A DNA stretch of 64,000 nt. Source: Crithidia sp. LVH-60A (lineage: Eukaryota > Euglenozoa > Kinetoplastea > Trypanosomatida > Trypanosomatidae). The notes under the pieces are model-generated. The model saw only the letters and a list, made by a program, of their open reading frames with translations. It was not told the DNA's origin and did not search any database. A program made the translations under genes and the position numbers. Each line of letters starts with the position of its first letter. Within the stretch, counting starts at the first letter, position 1. This document shows positions 23,558 to 32,939 of the stretch, one piece after another. The stretch is taken from NCBI GenBank assembly GCA_030078075.1, contig CP119643.1, positions 558,001 through 622,000 on the forward strand, given 5' to 3'.

Positions 23558-24548
23558 CTTGTCTTGCCGCGACGAAAGGAAGAGGAAAGAAGTGAGGGGT
23601 GGTAATGCGATGGAAGTGAATACTTCAAAAAGGATGCAGTGCAGATACACCACGAAAAAAAAAGCGAGAAGATGGTGAAAAGCTAATGCTTACTTAGTTA
23701 CAAAACAAAACAAAACAAGATGGCTTAGTAGCGGCGAGTGCGAGACGCAGAGAAAAGTTGAGAGGTATGAGTTGGAGAGAGAATGTGTGGAGAGATCGAC
23801 AGCCGAATGACGAAAGGGGTAACGGTTTGAAAACGACGCAATTACCTAATAATTCGAAAGAGAAAGAAAAAACAATCCAAGCGAACAACAAAGAGGGTGT
23901 CCGCAACGATCGAAAAGTACAGAGAGGAGAAACAAGAAAGGGAGTTCTTTGTATTTTGCTTTGTGTAATACAGAAAATGGCCAAAAATCACGCGCTAACC
24001 ATTAAAGTTTACCAGTCATGCGACGAAGTACAAGGCGACAGTGCCGTGCCGAACGCACCGACGATATGGTTTGCGAATCTTTCGAGACAAATTGCAAAGT
24101 TCGTTTCTCAATTAAGAGCGAAACGAGAATTGATGTCAAACGGACGACATTTTTCCGACTCGAAAAAAGAGTGCTTTTCTGCTACACCGTTTAAGTGCGT
24201 TGTTTCCCATTCGTACATGGTAAGAAAGTCAGCTGTTCATTACCCTTGCGTATATGTGACGAAGATTGAAATGGGCCGCTTCCGCATAAAACGTTCATAA
24301 TAGATGCATGCGAGCCAAGTAAACAGCTCTTGAGTGCTGCTGTTCGTACTCGTGCTACTACAGAGACCACTAAAAAAAAAAGGTGATGAGTAATACGCAA
24401 AAGCCAACGAAGTGGAGGCAACGTGTTAACAAGAGAGATAGAGACGAGTTGCAACAACGATACAAGCTGCAGACACAAAGAAGATGCAATCGCAAAGTCC
24501 GAAGGTGAAGCAAACTGTCAAACACTAACGCACGAGAAGAAAACTCAT
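23558..24548. other. Intergenic spacer, about 1.0 kb, with an orphan plus-strand ORF
   Basis: Mostly A-rich spacer. The stretch 23976-24300 is less repetitive than the rest and holds a plus-strand ORF, listed separately. No tRNA-like or snoRNA-like structure is convincing. Confidence 0.5.
23977..24300 (+). other. Orphan plus-strand ORF of doubtful reality
   Basis: From the ATG at 23977 (MAKNHALTIKVYQSC) a 107-residue ORF runs to 24300. It uses a balanced amino-acid set without the Phe/Leu or Lys/Arg bias seen in other spacer ORFs, and the DNA has no long homopolymers over ~300 bases. It lies on the strand opposite to every other gene and has AT-rich codons. No domain is recognised. It may be a chance ORF, a non-coding RNA locus or a decayed gene. 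Confidence 0.2.
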
Positions 24549-25043
24549 TCAAGCTGTGTCTTTGACGTATTGCTGCTGCTCACGCTGCGCCTCCAACGCA
24601 GCCTTGTGGACCATCTGCTGCTGTGCGCCACGCTGCTCAAAAGTGCCCACAAGCACGAGATGCTTCGATAGAGTGTCTTTTTCCACGCACTGGTTGTATG
24701 CCATGGCTGCCTCGTAACACTGCTGATAAGGCGTGGAAAGCCACGCGTCGCCGTCGGCGGGAGCGGTCGATGGGGAGGGGGCGGATGCGCCGCTGTCGCC
24801 GCTGGTCGCAGCACTGCTGTGGAGCTGCTGATAGCACTGCAGCACAGCCGCCCTACCCGATTCACACGGCTTCGTGGAAATTTGGAACGGGGAGGAAAGA
24901 CGCTGGTACAGCTGGTCGACCATTGCCTGCGTCGCCGATTCAACCTTTTTAAACTCCGACACGGCGGCCACGAGGTGCTGCTCGTCATCGTACCCGTCTC
25001 CGTCTTGCGGCTTCGACGCCGACTTCTTGATACTAGAAAACAT
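24549..25043 (-). CDS. Twin CX9C (CHCH-type) protein, likely mitochondrial intermembrane space
   Basis: An intact 164-residue ORF with exactly four cysteines, at 60, 70, 109 and 119. They form two CX9C motifs (CESGRAAVLQC and CYEAAMAYNQC). Twin CX9C proteins fold as a helical hairpin held by two disulfides and are imported into the mitochondrial intermembrane space by the Erv1-driven relay. The first motif, followed by YQQL, and the second, followed by VEKD, resemble the CHCH end of MICOS subunits of the Mic19/CHCHD3 type, but the 38-residue Ser/Pro/Ala linker between the motifs is unusually long. Residues 20-55 are helical, and residues 120-164 continue as a charged helix rich in Gln. There is no presequence, as expected for this import route. 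The exact orthologue is not identified. Confidence 0.7.
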   Translation of the reverse strand: MFSSIKKSASKPQDGDGYDDEQHLVAAVSEFKKVESATQAMVDQLYQRLSSPFQISTKPCESGRAAVLQCYQQLHSSAATSGDSGASAPSPSTAPADGDAWLSTPYQQCYEAAMAYNQCVEKDTLSKHLVLVGTFEQRGAQQQMVHKAALEAQREQQQYVKDTA

Positions 25044-25533
25044 CTTAAAACTCGGTTGTTTGACAAAACCTTTTCTCTTTTGCCGCTTCTTGCCTTTTGG
25101 AAGCGCAATTGCTGCTTTTCTTTTTTCTCTTTTTGTTGCTAGTGCTTTCTATAAAATTCATATGGACGGGTAAGAGAGGCGGATAGGAAGGAAAAAAAAG
25201 AATGTGTGACAGGATTAACCATCACTGAAAAAGCTAGGAATGCGGCGCAACGGAGAGATGGCAAGCCACAGGTAAGCCTTGAAAATTAGTGAGGCGAAAG
25301 TGAAAATTGTAACAGCTCTTTTTTTCTTTGTCGCTTTACAGGGAAGTAAAGTGCTTTGCTGTCGCTTTTATATAGTAGCGGGTGTTTTTTTTCGGCTTTA
25401 AATAGGCGAATTCGTAGTTTAGTTAGAGGCATCTGTGAAGTAGCGTTGTTACAAAACACACGGCTAGAAGAGCTCTTAACACACACTTACATACTCTTGA
25501 AAGGAACTCGCAGATAAATTGCGCGACAAACCA
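25044..25533. other. Intergenic spacer, about 0.5 kb
   Basis: T- and A-rich spacer without recognisable features. Confidence 0.5.
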
Positions 25534-27229
25534 TCACTTGCGAAAACGGGAGTGTTGGTGGGCTCGGCGCCGGCGCCCTCGCATCTGCGCTCGTTCAGCT
25601 TTTGTCGGCGTCGGGTCGGGCAAATTGAAGGCGCCGCGAGGCGGAACAATGCTGTGCATGTCGTTGTAAAAGTAGGGCACAACCTCGGGCGAGTACGGCG
25701 ATCGCGCCATGGGACCACGGAACTGGCGGCTGCGCGCGGCGCGACGCTCCCGCTTCGACACAGCGCGCCGAGACGGCGGTGTCTGCTCTTCCTCGTCTTC
25801 GTTGGCGTCACGCTTTCCAGCCCGCGCCACCGCATTGGAGCCAAATGCCTGCCCGTGTATGTGCGGTGCAACGGAGGCCTCCTCGATCGCGTGAGCAAAG
25901 CGCACAGCTTCTTGAAACTCAGGATCTAGCAATGCCTCGCGTTTGATGCGTTCTAAGCCCTCAAACGACTTCCGCAATGCGGCGTCCTTCTCCGCCACCG
26001 CGCTGAGAAACGTGTTTGACGGTGTAAGCGCGCGATCCAGTGTGGCGGCCGGCACACCCACATGAGCAAGGGGCTTGCGAAGCGGTGTTGCTGGTGTCTC
26101 CGCTCCGGTCAGCTTCGTTTGGCAATTAGCAACGGAGAGTTCCATCGCTGCCGTCTCGCCGTACTCCTCGAGCTTCCGCAGCTCTTCTTCGCTGACGTCG
26201 GCGAACTGACGACGCTGCACTTTCACCAAGGTTGGGGCCAAATCAATAGACGGCACATTCCCCAACCTCCGTCTCGCAGATGGTGCTGGTGAGCTCCTGC
26301 AGGTAGTGCAGCCGCTGAACATAGTCAATCTTCTCATCTAGCAGAGAGTGCGCCGGTGAAACGTCGTCAGTGTCTCCATCAGCTTCACCGCTAGTATTGG
26401 TACTTGAAACAGATTTTTCCGCAACCGTTTCCCCAAAGAGCGCAGCCATCGTATCGGCATCGAGGATGTTGGCCTCCCACAGCAGACGCACCTCTTCATC
26501 AGAAATCTGCTCTAAAATTTGCACCCACGCCAGCCTCTCCAACACGTCGCTGTTGTCCGAGTCCAAGATAGCACTAGATGAGCTCGAGAGCTTTTTCTTT
26601 TCCGCCACACACTGCGCACGCATGCGCTGCAATAGCTCAACAAGCATCGCTGTTTTCTCGGATGATGGTGTGAACGCTAACTCGACAAAGCGCTTCGTGA
26701 CGTCCTCCTTTCCAGCTTTCCGTAGGACTTCGTCTGCGTCGCGGAAGCGCCTCTGCTGTAGAAGAAAAGCGCGCTGGGCAACGCCGTCAAGAACCTCCTT
26801 TCCGTTGCGAAATACATCATTCGGCTTGTTGGCTCGAGAGTACTCGCGTTGAATGAGGCTCGTTAGGCTCTCGGTTTTCGACGTTGCGGGTCGCAACTTT
26901 GCTCCGTCTAGCAGCGCCTCTTGCGCGTGCAGCCTCTCCTTTTCTTGCAACCACTGCTGTCGTGCCACGGCCGCTTTCTCATCCGATACCCTCCTTGTGT
27001 TTTCTGTCCGCATGAGTGCCAACTGAGAGCGAATCTTGTCCAGCGAGGTGGTCGGAGGTGCTGCCATCATTCCCTCGCTGCGCAGACTCGAGACATCGGG
27101 AACTGCGTTTTCTCGTGCGTTCGGCCGGTCAGGCATGTTTGCTTCAATGCTTTCAGACACCTCTTCTAATGTACGTTGGAGGCCTCGGCGTCGAGCGTGG
27201 CGCCGTGATATCAATAAAGTGACCGGCAT
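25534..27229 (-). CDS. Hypothetical basic protein (~565 aa), one apparent frameshift
   Basis: I recognise no family. The first frame (27229 to about 26265) holds helical, charged sequence such as TSLDKIRSQLALMRTENTRR, a segment FRDADEVLRKAGKEDVTKRF, and then EVRLLWEANILDADTMAALF. At a GGGG run near 26262 the frame moves by one. The protein continues as NVPSIDLAPTLVKVQRRQFA, then EEELRKLEEYGETAAMELSV, and ends in a very basic tail (MRGRRRRAHQHSRFRK). Before that tail are ARSRQFRGPMARSPYSPEVV and PTPTKAERAQM. The alternation of helices and Arg-rich ends is reminiscent of trypanosomatid mitoribosomal or mitochondrial RNA-processing proteins; this is only a guess. The N-terminus is unsure: an ATG at 27263 in another frame gives MRRVSSFVYSGNAGHFIDIT, also presequence-like, so a further indel may be hidden there. 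GC content is lower than in most neighbours. Confidence 0.55.
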
Positions 27230-27263
27230 TCCCGGAATACACGAAGCTACTCACCCGCCGCAT

Positions 27264-27834
27264 TGTGAAGTAGAGGAGGTGAAAGACAATATATTTTAAT
27301 TTTTGGGAGACTTAGTGCTTTCTTTAACGCTGCTTGCACAGTGTTTCAAGCACTAAAAAAAAAATTAATAGTTTGTGAAAAAAAAAACAAATTGGAGAAG
27401 GGAAAAGGTGACGAAAATTGAAGACAACGCTGACTTAATTTTTTTAATTTATGCTCGGGAGGAGGCTGACAGCTTTTCAACGCCAACGAAATTCACATGT
27501 TTTGTCGTCGAAATAGCAAACCATGAATTTCATTTCTTTTTCTTTGAAAAATCAGTTTAACAAACAAACATATAAAAGTCGACGTAACAACAAAGCATGG
27601 AGGCGAAACAAGCAAACGCCTCTTTAAGCAGTGATGAGTTTAAAAAAAAAAAATGAGTCATTCATTCGACGCGACGAGCTCCCATTGCAATGAAAAAGAA
27701 GTATTTATGGCTAGCTGTAAAAAATATTGTTCTTCAATGACATTTACAATTTTCACCTGTGAAGCAAATAAAGGAGAACAACAGCAGCATATCAAACAGC
27801 ACTAAAAATATATTTTTTTTTCCTAATGCGTTTG
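27264..27834. other. Intergenic spacer, about 0.6 kb
   Basis: Very AT-rich with A-runs at about 27355-27390 and 27640-27652. No feature is seen. Confidence 0.5.
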
Positions 27835-30607
27835 TTATTCGCTCAGCGAAACCTTTTCGCTCTGCGACATCATTGATTTAAAATCATCGCGGTCGCAAAC
27901 TAAATCACGCAACGTTGAAACGGCGACGAGAGCGGTCCGCCCACAGTCGTCGTTACTCCGCAGCATTTTCTCGCAAGCGTCCTGTAGAAGGTCCAAAGCA
28001 CTGAGCCAGTTTTTCGTGAACATGAGCGAACGGTGAAGCCCCGCATCGCGGTTCAGAACACGCTGCCCATCTTTCCGCCGGATCCACAAAGGGCCCACAC
28101 CGCACCACGTGCGCATCACCTCTACCACAGACGTCCAAGCCGTTTTCTTCACCGTCGGGTTCGGGTGTCTGCTGCAAACGGTGAAAAAGAAATCAAAGCT
28201 TTTCTCGCAAAGATCAGGTGCGACATGACGGACATTGGTGATGCCCTGAAATACCATCGTAAGTGAGTCCAGAATAGCACACGGTGTGTAAGGGTCAGTG
28301 TCCTGAAAAAAAGCGAAGTGATCCGCATCAAATTTGCGCAAAAATGCAGCGACGAAAGCCGCAGCAACGTCGCCGAGTAAGTTCGTGTAGTGCTTCGAGT
28401 TGTGCCGCCTTTGATTGCGCTCTGCGTTTGCGTATCCCCACCGCCGCGTCTGGTGCCCTTCCGTCACCACAATTGCCGTTTTTTGCTCGCCGGACAATCG
28501 ATGCTTGGGAATAGGTGGATAAATCCGTTTTTGCCGTTGGCTCTCTTTTTCCGCATCTAAGTTATCCTGGCGCTGTGCTGCGGCGTCTGGTTTCACTTCC
28601 ACTGTGGAGAGAAGTAGCGCGGCCTCCCCCATTGCCTTGATAAGTTCGTTGCGCTGAAAAATGCCGTAGTTACTTCGATACAACATTCCGCTCAGCTGGT
28701 TGAGAGACTGCAACGGATTTAGCAGGATGAGGCTGACGAGAGCGTCGTAGCGCAACTGCAGCAGAAACTGCTTCTCACTTTCCGGGGCGTAAATATTCAG
28801 CGAAATGAGCGCTGGCAAAAGTGCGGGGATGAGCGGACCAGTCTCCTTGCTTACTGCGCGGAAAAGCTCAGAGTCGATGCGATCTCTCAACTTCGCAAAA
28901 GCATCCGCAAAGCCGCGCAGCGCACTCTCTGCCGCCTCCTGCACTTCGTGCAGCTGCGCGTTTGGACCGCGTCCCACGCCGATAAGAGCGTTGTGACACT
29001 CGCGAATGCTTTTAAAAATTGTAACGTGCTCCCCTAGTTCGTCTTTTTCGTACTTTTGCTGCCCAAACGCCGGGAAGCGCACTCGGCTTAAAAGCATTTG
29101 ATGTCGAAGCAGCGACGTTTTGGTTCTGAGCAGTTTTGGCAATTTCTTGTTGGCTGCGATGCTGAGGCGCGACAAAAAATGTGTACGGAGCTTCTGGGTC
29201 CAGCGGATATGTGTCATTTAACGCGACAGCGCGCCGCACAAAGTTCTGTGGCTTTGACGACGATCCTCCTGTCGATGCCGGCTTGCTGAATGCGTTGTAA
29301 CTCGTATTGACTTCTTCTTCTTTCATCCAAGATTCCAAGGCTCCCGAAAAATTGGTATCTTGCAGCAGAGGGGCTACGCCGTCTGCATTGCTCACGAACA
29401 GTGTCGCAAACGCTGCAGCAACAGTCATTGCACAACTTCGCAGTTCTTCACCGCGCGTGCTATCCAATCGTAGCGAAACGCCGCTCAGCAGAGCACTCGT
29501 GAATTTTTGTGGAAAGGTGTCTTGCTCGGAATACTTTCTTTTGATGTAGAGAAGGACGTACATGACCGAGTGCAGTAAAATGATGTTTTCTCTTAAGTCA
29601 CCCGTAGTAACAAAATCTTTGCTATCCCAGCAATCGAAAATGACTGCAAAGCAAGATTGCTCGCGGGACGTAAGAATTTCGCCTTGCTTCGCACTCCCAG
29701 AAACAACGGTTAATACGTCTTTAAAAGCCGTCCGAATGGAGTCGCGGGCCGAATTCAGAAAAAAAAAGCTGCTGCCAAAAATCGAGTCGAACATTGCCCG
29801 AGCCAGATTGCTCGATTCGTCGGTAGAAAAATTGTTCATAACTTCGGCAACGACTTGCATCACGTCCGCTTTTAAGTCCGGCCTTTTTTCTGTTAGCAGA
29901 AACAACTGCGTGTTCCACTGATACCACATTTGCGATAATTCGTACTGCTTGTTCGTCTTGACAGAAAAGCGTCGGATTTTGCAGGCATCCAACACGGCGT
30001 GCTGCAGCAGCGGAAAGCGCGTGTGGAAATGAGCGCTTTGAAACAAGTCGCGCGGAAGCAGGAAAAGACGCCGCGCCACTACACTCGAGCTGCCGCGCCG
30101 AAAACAGTACGCTATAATTTTCGCCAACGTTGCGGAAAGTGCGTCAATAACAACGCAAGCGCCGCTACAGTCTTGCGAAAGCTGTGGTTTCACAAAATAA
30201 AAAAGCAGCAGTGCGTCGCTGAGGCGCTCCAAGTATAATTCAGAGTTGAAAGAAAAGCTGCCTTTTTTAATGCTCGCGTACCTGTTTGCCAGCCTCTCCG
30301 GAAACGAAACAAGCGCCCGGCATTGATAGTCGAGAACCGAATCTTCCACAATTGCGTTGCTTCTCGAGTTTGCGGCCATCGTGATTATGTGGGCGGAAAT
30401 CGGATTTGTGGAGGCGTAAAAAAGCGAGTCACTGACGTTGTCATGAAAAACAGAAATTGCAACTGGTTCGTTTAAGCGCAATTCTTCTGTCAACTGCGCT
30501 AATGCGTTCGATGTGGCGTCGTCAAGGTCACCGAGAATCTTCACGCTGCTTTGAAGTTTGTCGACGGTTTGAAACGCCTCATGCTGAATAACATCAAACG
30601 ATTTCAT
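27835..30607 (-). CDS. TEL2/TELO2-like protein (HEAT-repeat), one apparent frameshift
   Basis: About 923 residues of Leu-rich helical repeat sequence. The C-terminal third fits the conserved region of TEL2 (telomere length regulation protein, TELO2). It has LLNPLQSLNQLSGMLYRSNY, followed by GIFQRNELIKAMGEAALLLS, like the 'P...A..YL...FY..NYSL.QR.DIL..L..AA.EL' pattern of that family. After it come helical segments FVAAFLRKFDADHFAFF and ILDSLTMVFQGITNVRHVA. TEL2 with TTI1/TTI2 helps newly made PI3K-like kinases (TOR, ATM, ATR) to fold with Hsp90. Length is close to the family's. The frame changes at about 29060, in GCAGCAAAAGTACGAAAAAG, where YEKDELGEHVTIF picks up after LPGVWAAK; an A-run indel is likely. 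Base composition is clearly poorer in GC, with weak third-position bias, compared with the fumarate reductase or transaminase genes. The family call rests on pattern memory, not a search. Confidence 0.58.
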
Positions 30608-31258
30608 TTGGAAAAAGAGTTTGAAAAATAAAAGACTGTGGAATGCTCTTCAATAATCGCTGGATAAAAGCGTTTTGTTTTGTGAATTGTTGTGTACTTT
30701 TCTTTTTGATAAAAAAGGAAGACACACGTTATAATAAGTGCAGCGGAGATGAGAAGAGGAGAATAGGAGAATGAGGGCGTCGGGAATACAGAGGTTGAGC
30801 GGACTCGAAAAAGTCAGCATTTTTTTTTCGCACTATGATATTTTTTGTGAGGCGAATGGGACAATACCGCCCACATTTTTTTTTTGCCGGCTCGGTGTGC
30901 CGGATTTTTCCGCCGTTTGTTCGCTTCGTCTCCGCCGTGGGTTTTTTCCCTTTGGGCTAGGAAGAGAGGGGTTCTCGTGGTTGGACTAGACTGCTCTTTG
31001 GGATAAAAGGTTTCCTCCTCGGGAGAACAGAGGAATTTGCCCCTGGTTTTGGGGTCAGAGCCAAAAAGGGTTTGGCTTTGGCGGATCAAAAAGTTCGGAA
31101 TTTGGGGGGTTGTGTAGGGGAAAGGTCAAACAACTGGATCGCGGAAAAAGTTTCGTTTCTCTGGCTCTTTTTATTTATTTATTTTGTTACTCGGGAAAAT
31201 AGCTTACTACAACGACTCAGCATCACAAACAAACCAAAAAAGAAGACACTGCAAAAGC
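30608..31258. other. Intergenic spacer with odd homopolymer-rich G/T sequence
   Basis: Between about 30820 and 31140 the plus strand is rich in runs of T, G and A (TTTTTTTT, GGGG, CCC), unlike the CA/GA repeats of other spacers. ORFs on both strands are biased. No gene is seen. Confidence 0.5.
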
Positions 31259-32575
31259 TCAGTCGCGAGGGGCCGGGTCGCTTTCCTTGCGCGGCGCCGC
31301 CACCGTGTTCGAAAGCACAAAGGCCTCCTCGCCGACGGCGTGCAGGTTGAAGCCGCGACGCTCGGTCACGCGGCGCTGCAGCCCCATCACGCACGTCGCG
31401 TGCGCCACGAAGATGCAGACGGTCGCCTCGACGGTGCACTTCGTCTTGTTCGACGGCTGCCCAACGACGATGAAGCGGTTGGCTGGAATGGCGGCCGTCA
31501 GCGCGGCTGCAATCGACCCCTTCTTCTGCTCAACGTTCGTGTTGTTCTTCACCGTGAGCTGCAGCGCAATGGTGTGCATAGTGCGGCGCAGCTGGTTGGG
31601 TCCCCACGTCGGGAGCGCAATGGGCTGCGTCAGGTCAACCGCGTCATCGGCGGAGACGGTCGCCGCCTCGGACGTCGTCGCGGGCGAGAAGTGCACCGCC
31701 AAGAGCTCCCGTAGCGCCGCCTGCATCTCGGGCAGCGTCGGGCAGCAGGTCAGCTCCGCCGGCATGAGGCGGAAGCAGTTGCGGAAGATGGGCCGTGGGT
31801 TGGCGTCGAGGTCGTCGAAGATGCGCTCCGTGATGCGCGAGACGAGCGGGTTGATGACAATCGTGTGCGGCACGAGGGCCGTGGTGGCTTGATCTGCGCT
31901 GCTGTCGTTGCTCTCCGCCTCCCTTGATGTCGGCGAGGCGGTGTCGGCTTCGCCGTTCTCGGGCACTGGCGCTGCCGCACTCGCCACAGTCGAGGCGTGA
32001 CACGTCGGGCACGTCACTTTCGCATTGATCGTGGGCACGTTAAGAAAGAGGTAGCCCTTGCAGCCCGTCTCCAGCGGCGCAAACCACTCACTGCGCCGCT
32101 GCGGTGCGTCCCGCCGCTTGCCGGCCGGCGCGCGGCAGTCGGCGTCGCTGTCGGCCTCCGAGTCGCCGTCGCTGCCGTCCACGTTGTCGTCCTCCTCTGC
32201 GCGCGGCCGCTTGGCGGCGTTGTAGCGGTTGCCCCGCTGCTCCTGCGCGCTGCACGACGCCAGCTCGGCAGCCAGGAGACTCGACAGCGAGGCGGACGGC
32301 GGCGACGGATCGGCGCTGCTGCTGCTGACGGGCGCGCCGCCGGTGCCGTCCTCGACGGTTGGCGCACCTTTGCTGCGAAGGACGAACGCCTCGTGCGCCG
32401 CCTCGAGGTCGCGGGTGAGGGAGGAGAGGTAGAGCTGCGCCTCCCGCTGCGCGCGCGGCTCCTGGCGCGGGTTCACGGTGAAGAACAGGCCAGAGAGTTG
32501 GTTGTGTGGGAGCAGCATCTTGCCCTGCCGGTGCTTGTGAAAGCGCGGCTTGTTGTCGCGGTAGCTGCGCTTCAT
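31259..32575 (-). CDS. TAN1: THUMP-domain protein, TAN1/THUMPD1-like tRNA acetylation cofactor
   Basis: An intact ORF of 438 residues from ATG 32575 (MKRSYRDNKPRFHKHRQGKM). The N-terminal half has the TAN1 hallmark 'GLFFTVNPRQEPRAQREAQL', which recalls the G-(F/I)-L-x-T-C...E..A..EA pattern of the family, then a Ser/Asp-rich insertion (about residues 75-165). A CPTC pair follows in AKVTCPTCHAS. The THUMP part runs from about residue 270 to 415: RNCFRLMPAELTCCPTLPEM, AVDLTQPIALP, RFIVVGQPSNKTKCTVEATV and CVMGLQRRVTERRGFNLHAV. In yeast and mammals TAN1/THUMPD1 binds tRNA and guides the acetyltransferase Kre33/NAT10 to make N4-acetylcytidine at position 12 of tRNA-Ser and tRNA-Leu. The same role is expected, probably in the nucleus or nucleolus. 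The acidic insertion is larger than in yeast. Confidence 0.75.
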   Translation of the reverse strand: MKRSYRDNKPRFHKHRQGKMLLPHNQLSGLFFTVNPRQEPRAQREAQLYLSSLTRDLEAAHEAFVLRSKGAPTVEDGTGGAPVSSSSADPSPPSASLSSLLAAELASCSAQEQRGNRYNAAKRPRAEEDDNVDGSDGDSEADSDADCRAPAGKRRDAPQRRSEWFAPLETGCKGYLFLNVPTINAKVTCPTCHASTVASAAAPVPENGEADTASPTSREAESNDSSADQATTALVPHTIVINPLVSRITERIFDDLDANPRPIFRNCFRLMPAELTCCPTLPEMQAALRELLAVHFSPATTSEAATVSADDAVDLTQPIALPTWGPNQLRRTMHTIALQLTVKNNTNVEQKKGSIAAALTAAIPANRFIVVGQPSNKTKCTVEATVCIFVAHATCVMGLQRRVTERRGFNLHAVGEEAFVLSNTVAAPRKESDPAPRD

Positions 32576-32939
32576 GATGTCGCGACTACGTTCTACCCAA
32601 GTGCAAGGGCAGAAGGGCAAGAGCAACACAAGGAAGAAAAGAGGTGGAAATCGGAAAGGTGAGAGAGGTGCAGTGAAAGTCATGGAAACATGGCGGGCGG
32701 TCCTCTTCGAAAAGGAAAGCCTCCGCGGCACCGGCGTGTTCCAAGAACAGATTGCTCGGTGCACCGCAGACCACATGCGCCAAATGAGTGAGTCAGAACA
32801 CATCGAAACGTATTGCGGAGAGTATGACGAGCAAAGTGGTTGGAAACAGAAAGAAAGAAAAACGAAATCCGCCGGAGCGCTACCATAGCACATACATGTA
32901 CAAGATCATGCAAGGGGCAGCTGAAATGCCGCGCTTGCT
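32576..32939. other. Short intergenic spacer, 0.36 kb
   Basis: Purine-rich on the plus strand (GAAAGAAAG type), as expected for a polypyrimidine tract on the transcribed strand upstream of the TAN1-like gene. Nothing else is seen. Confidence 0.5.
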
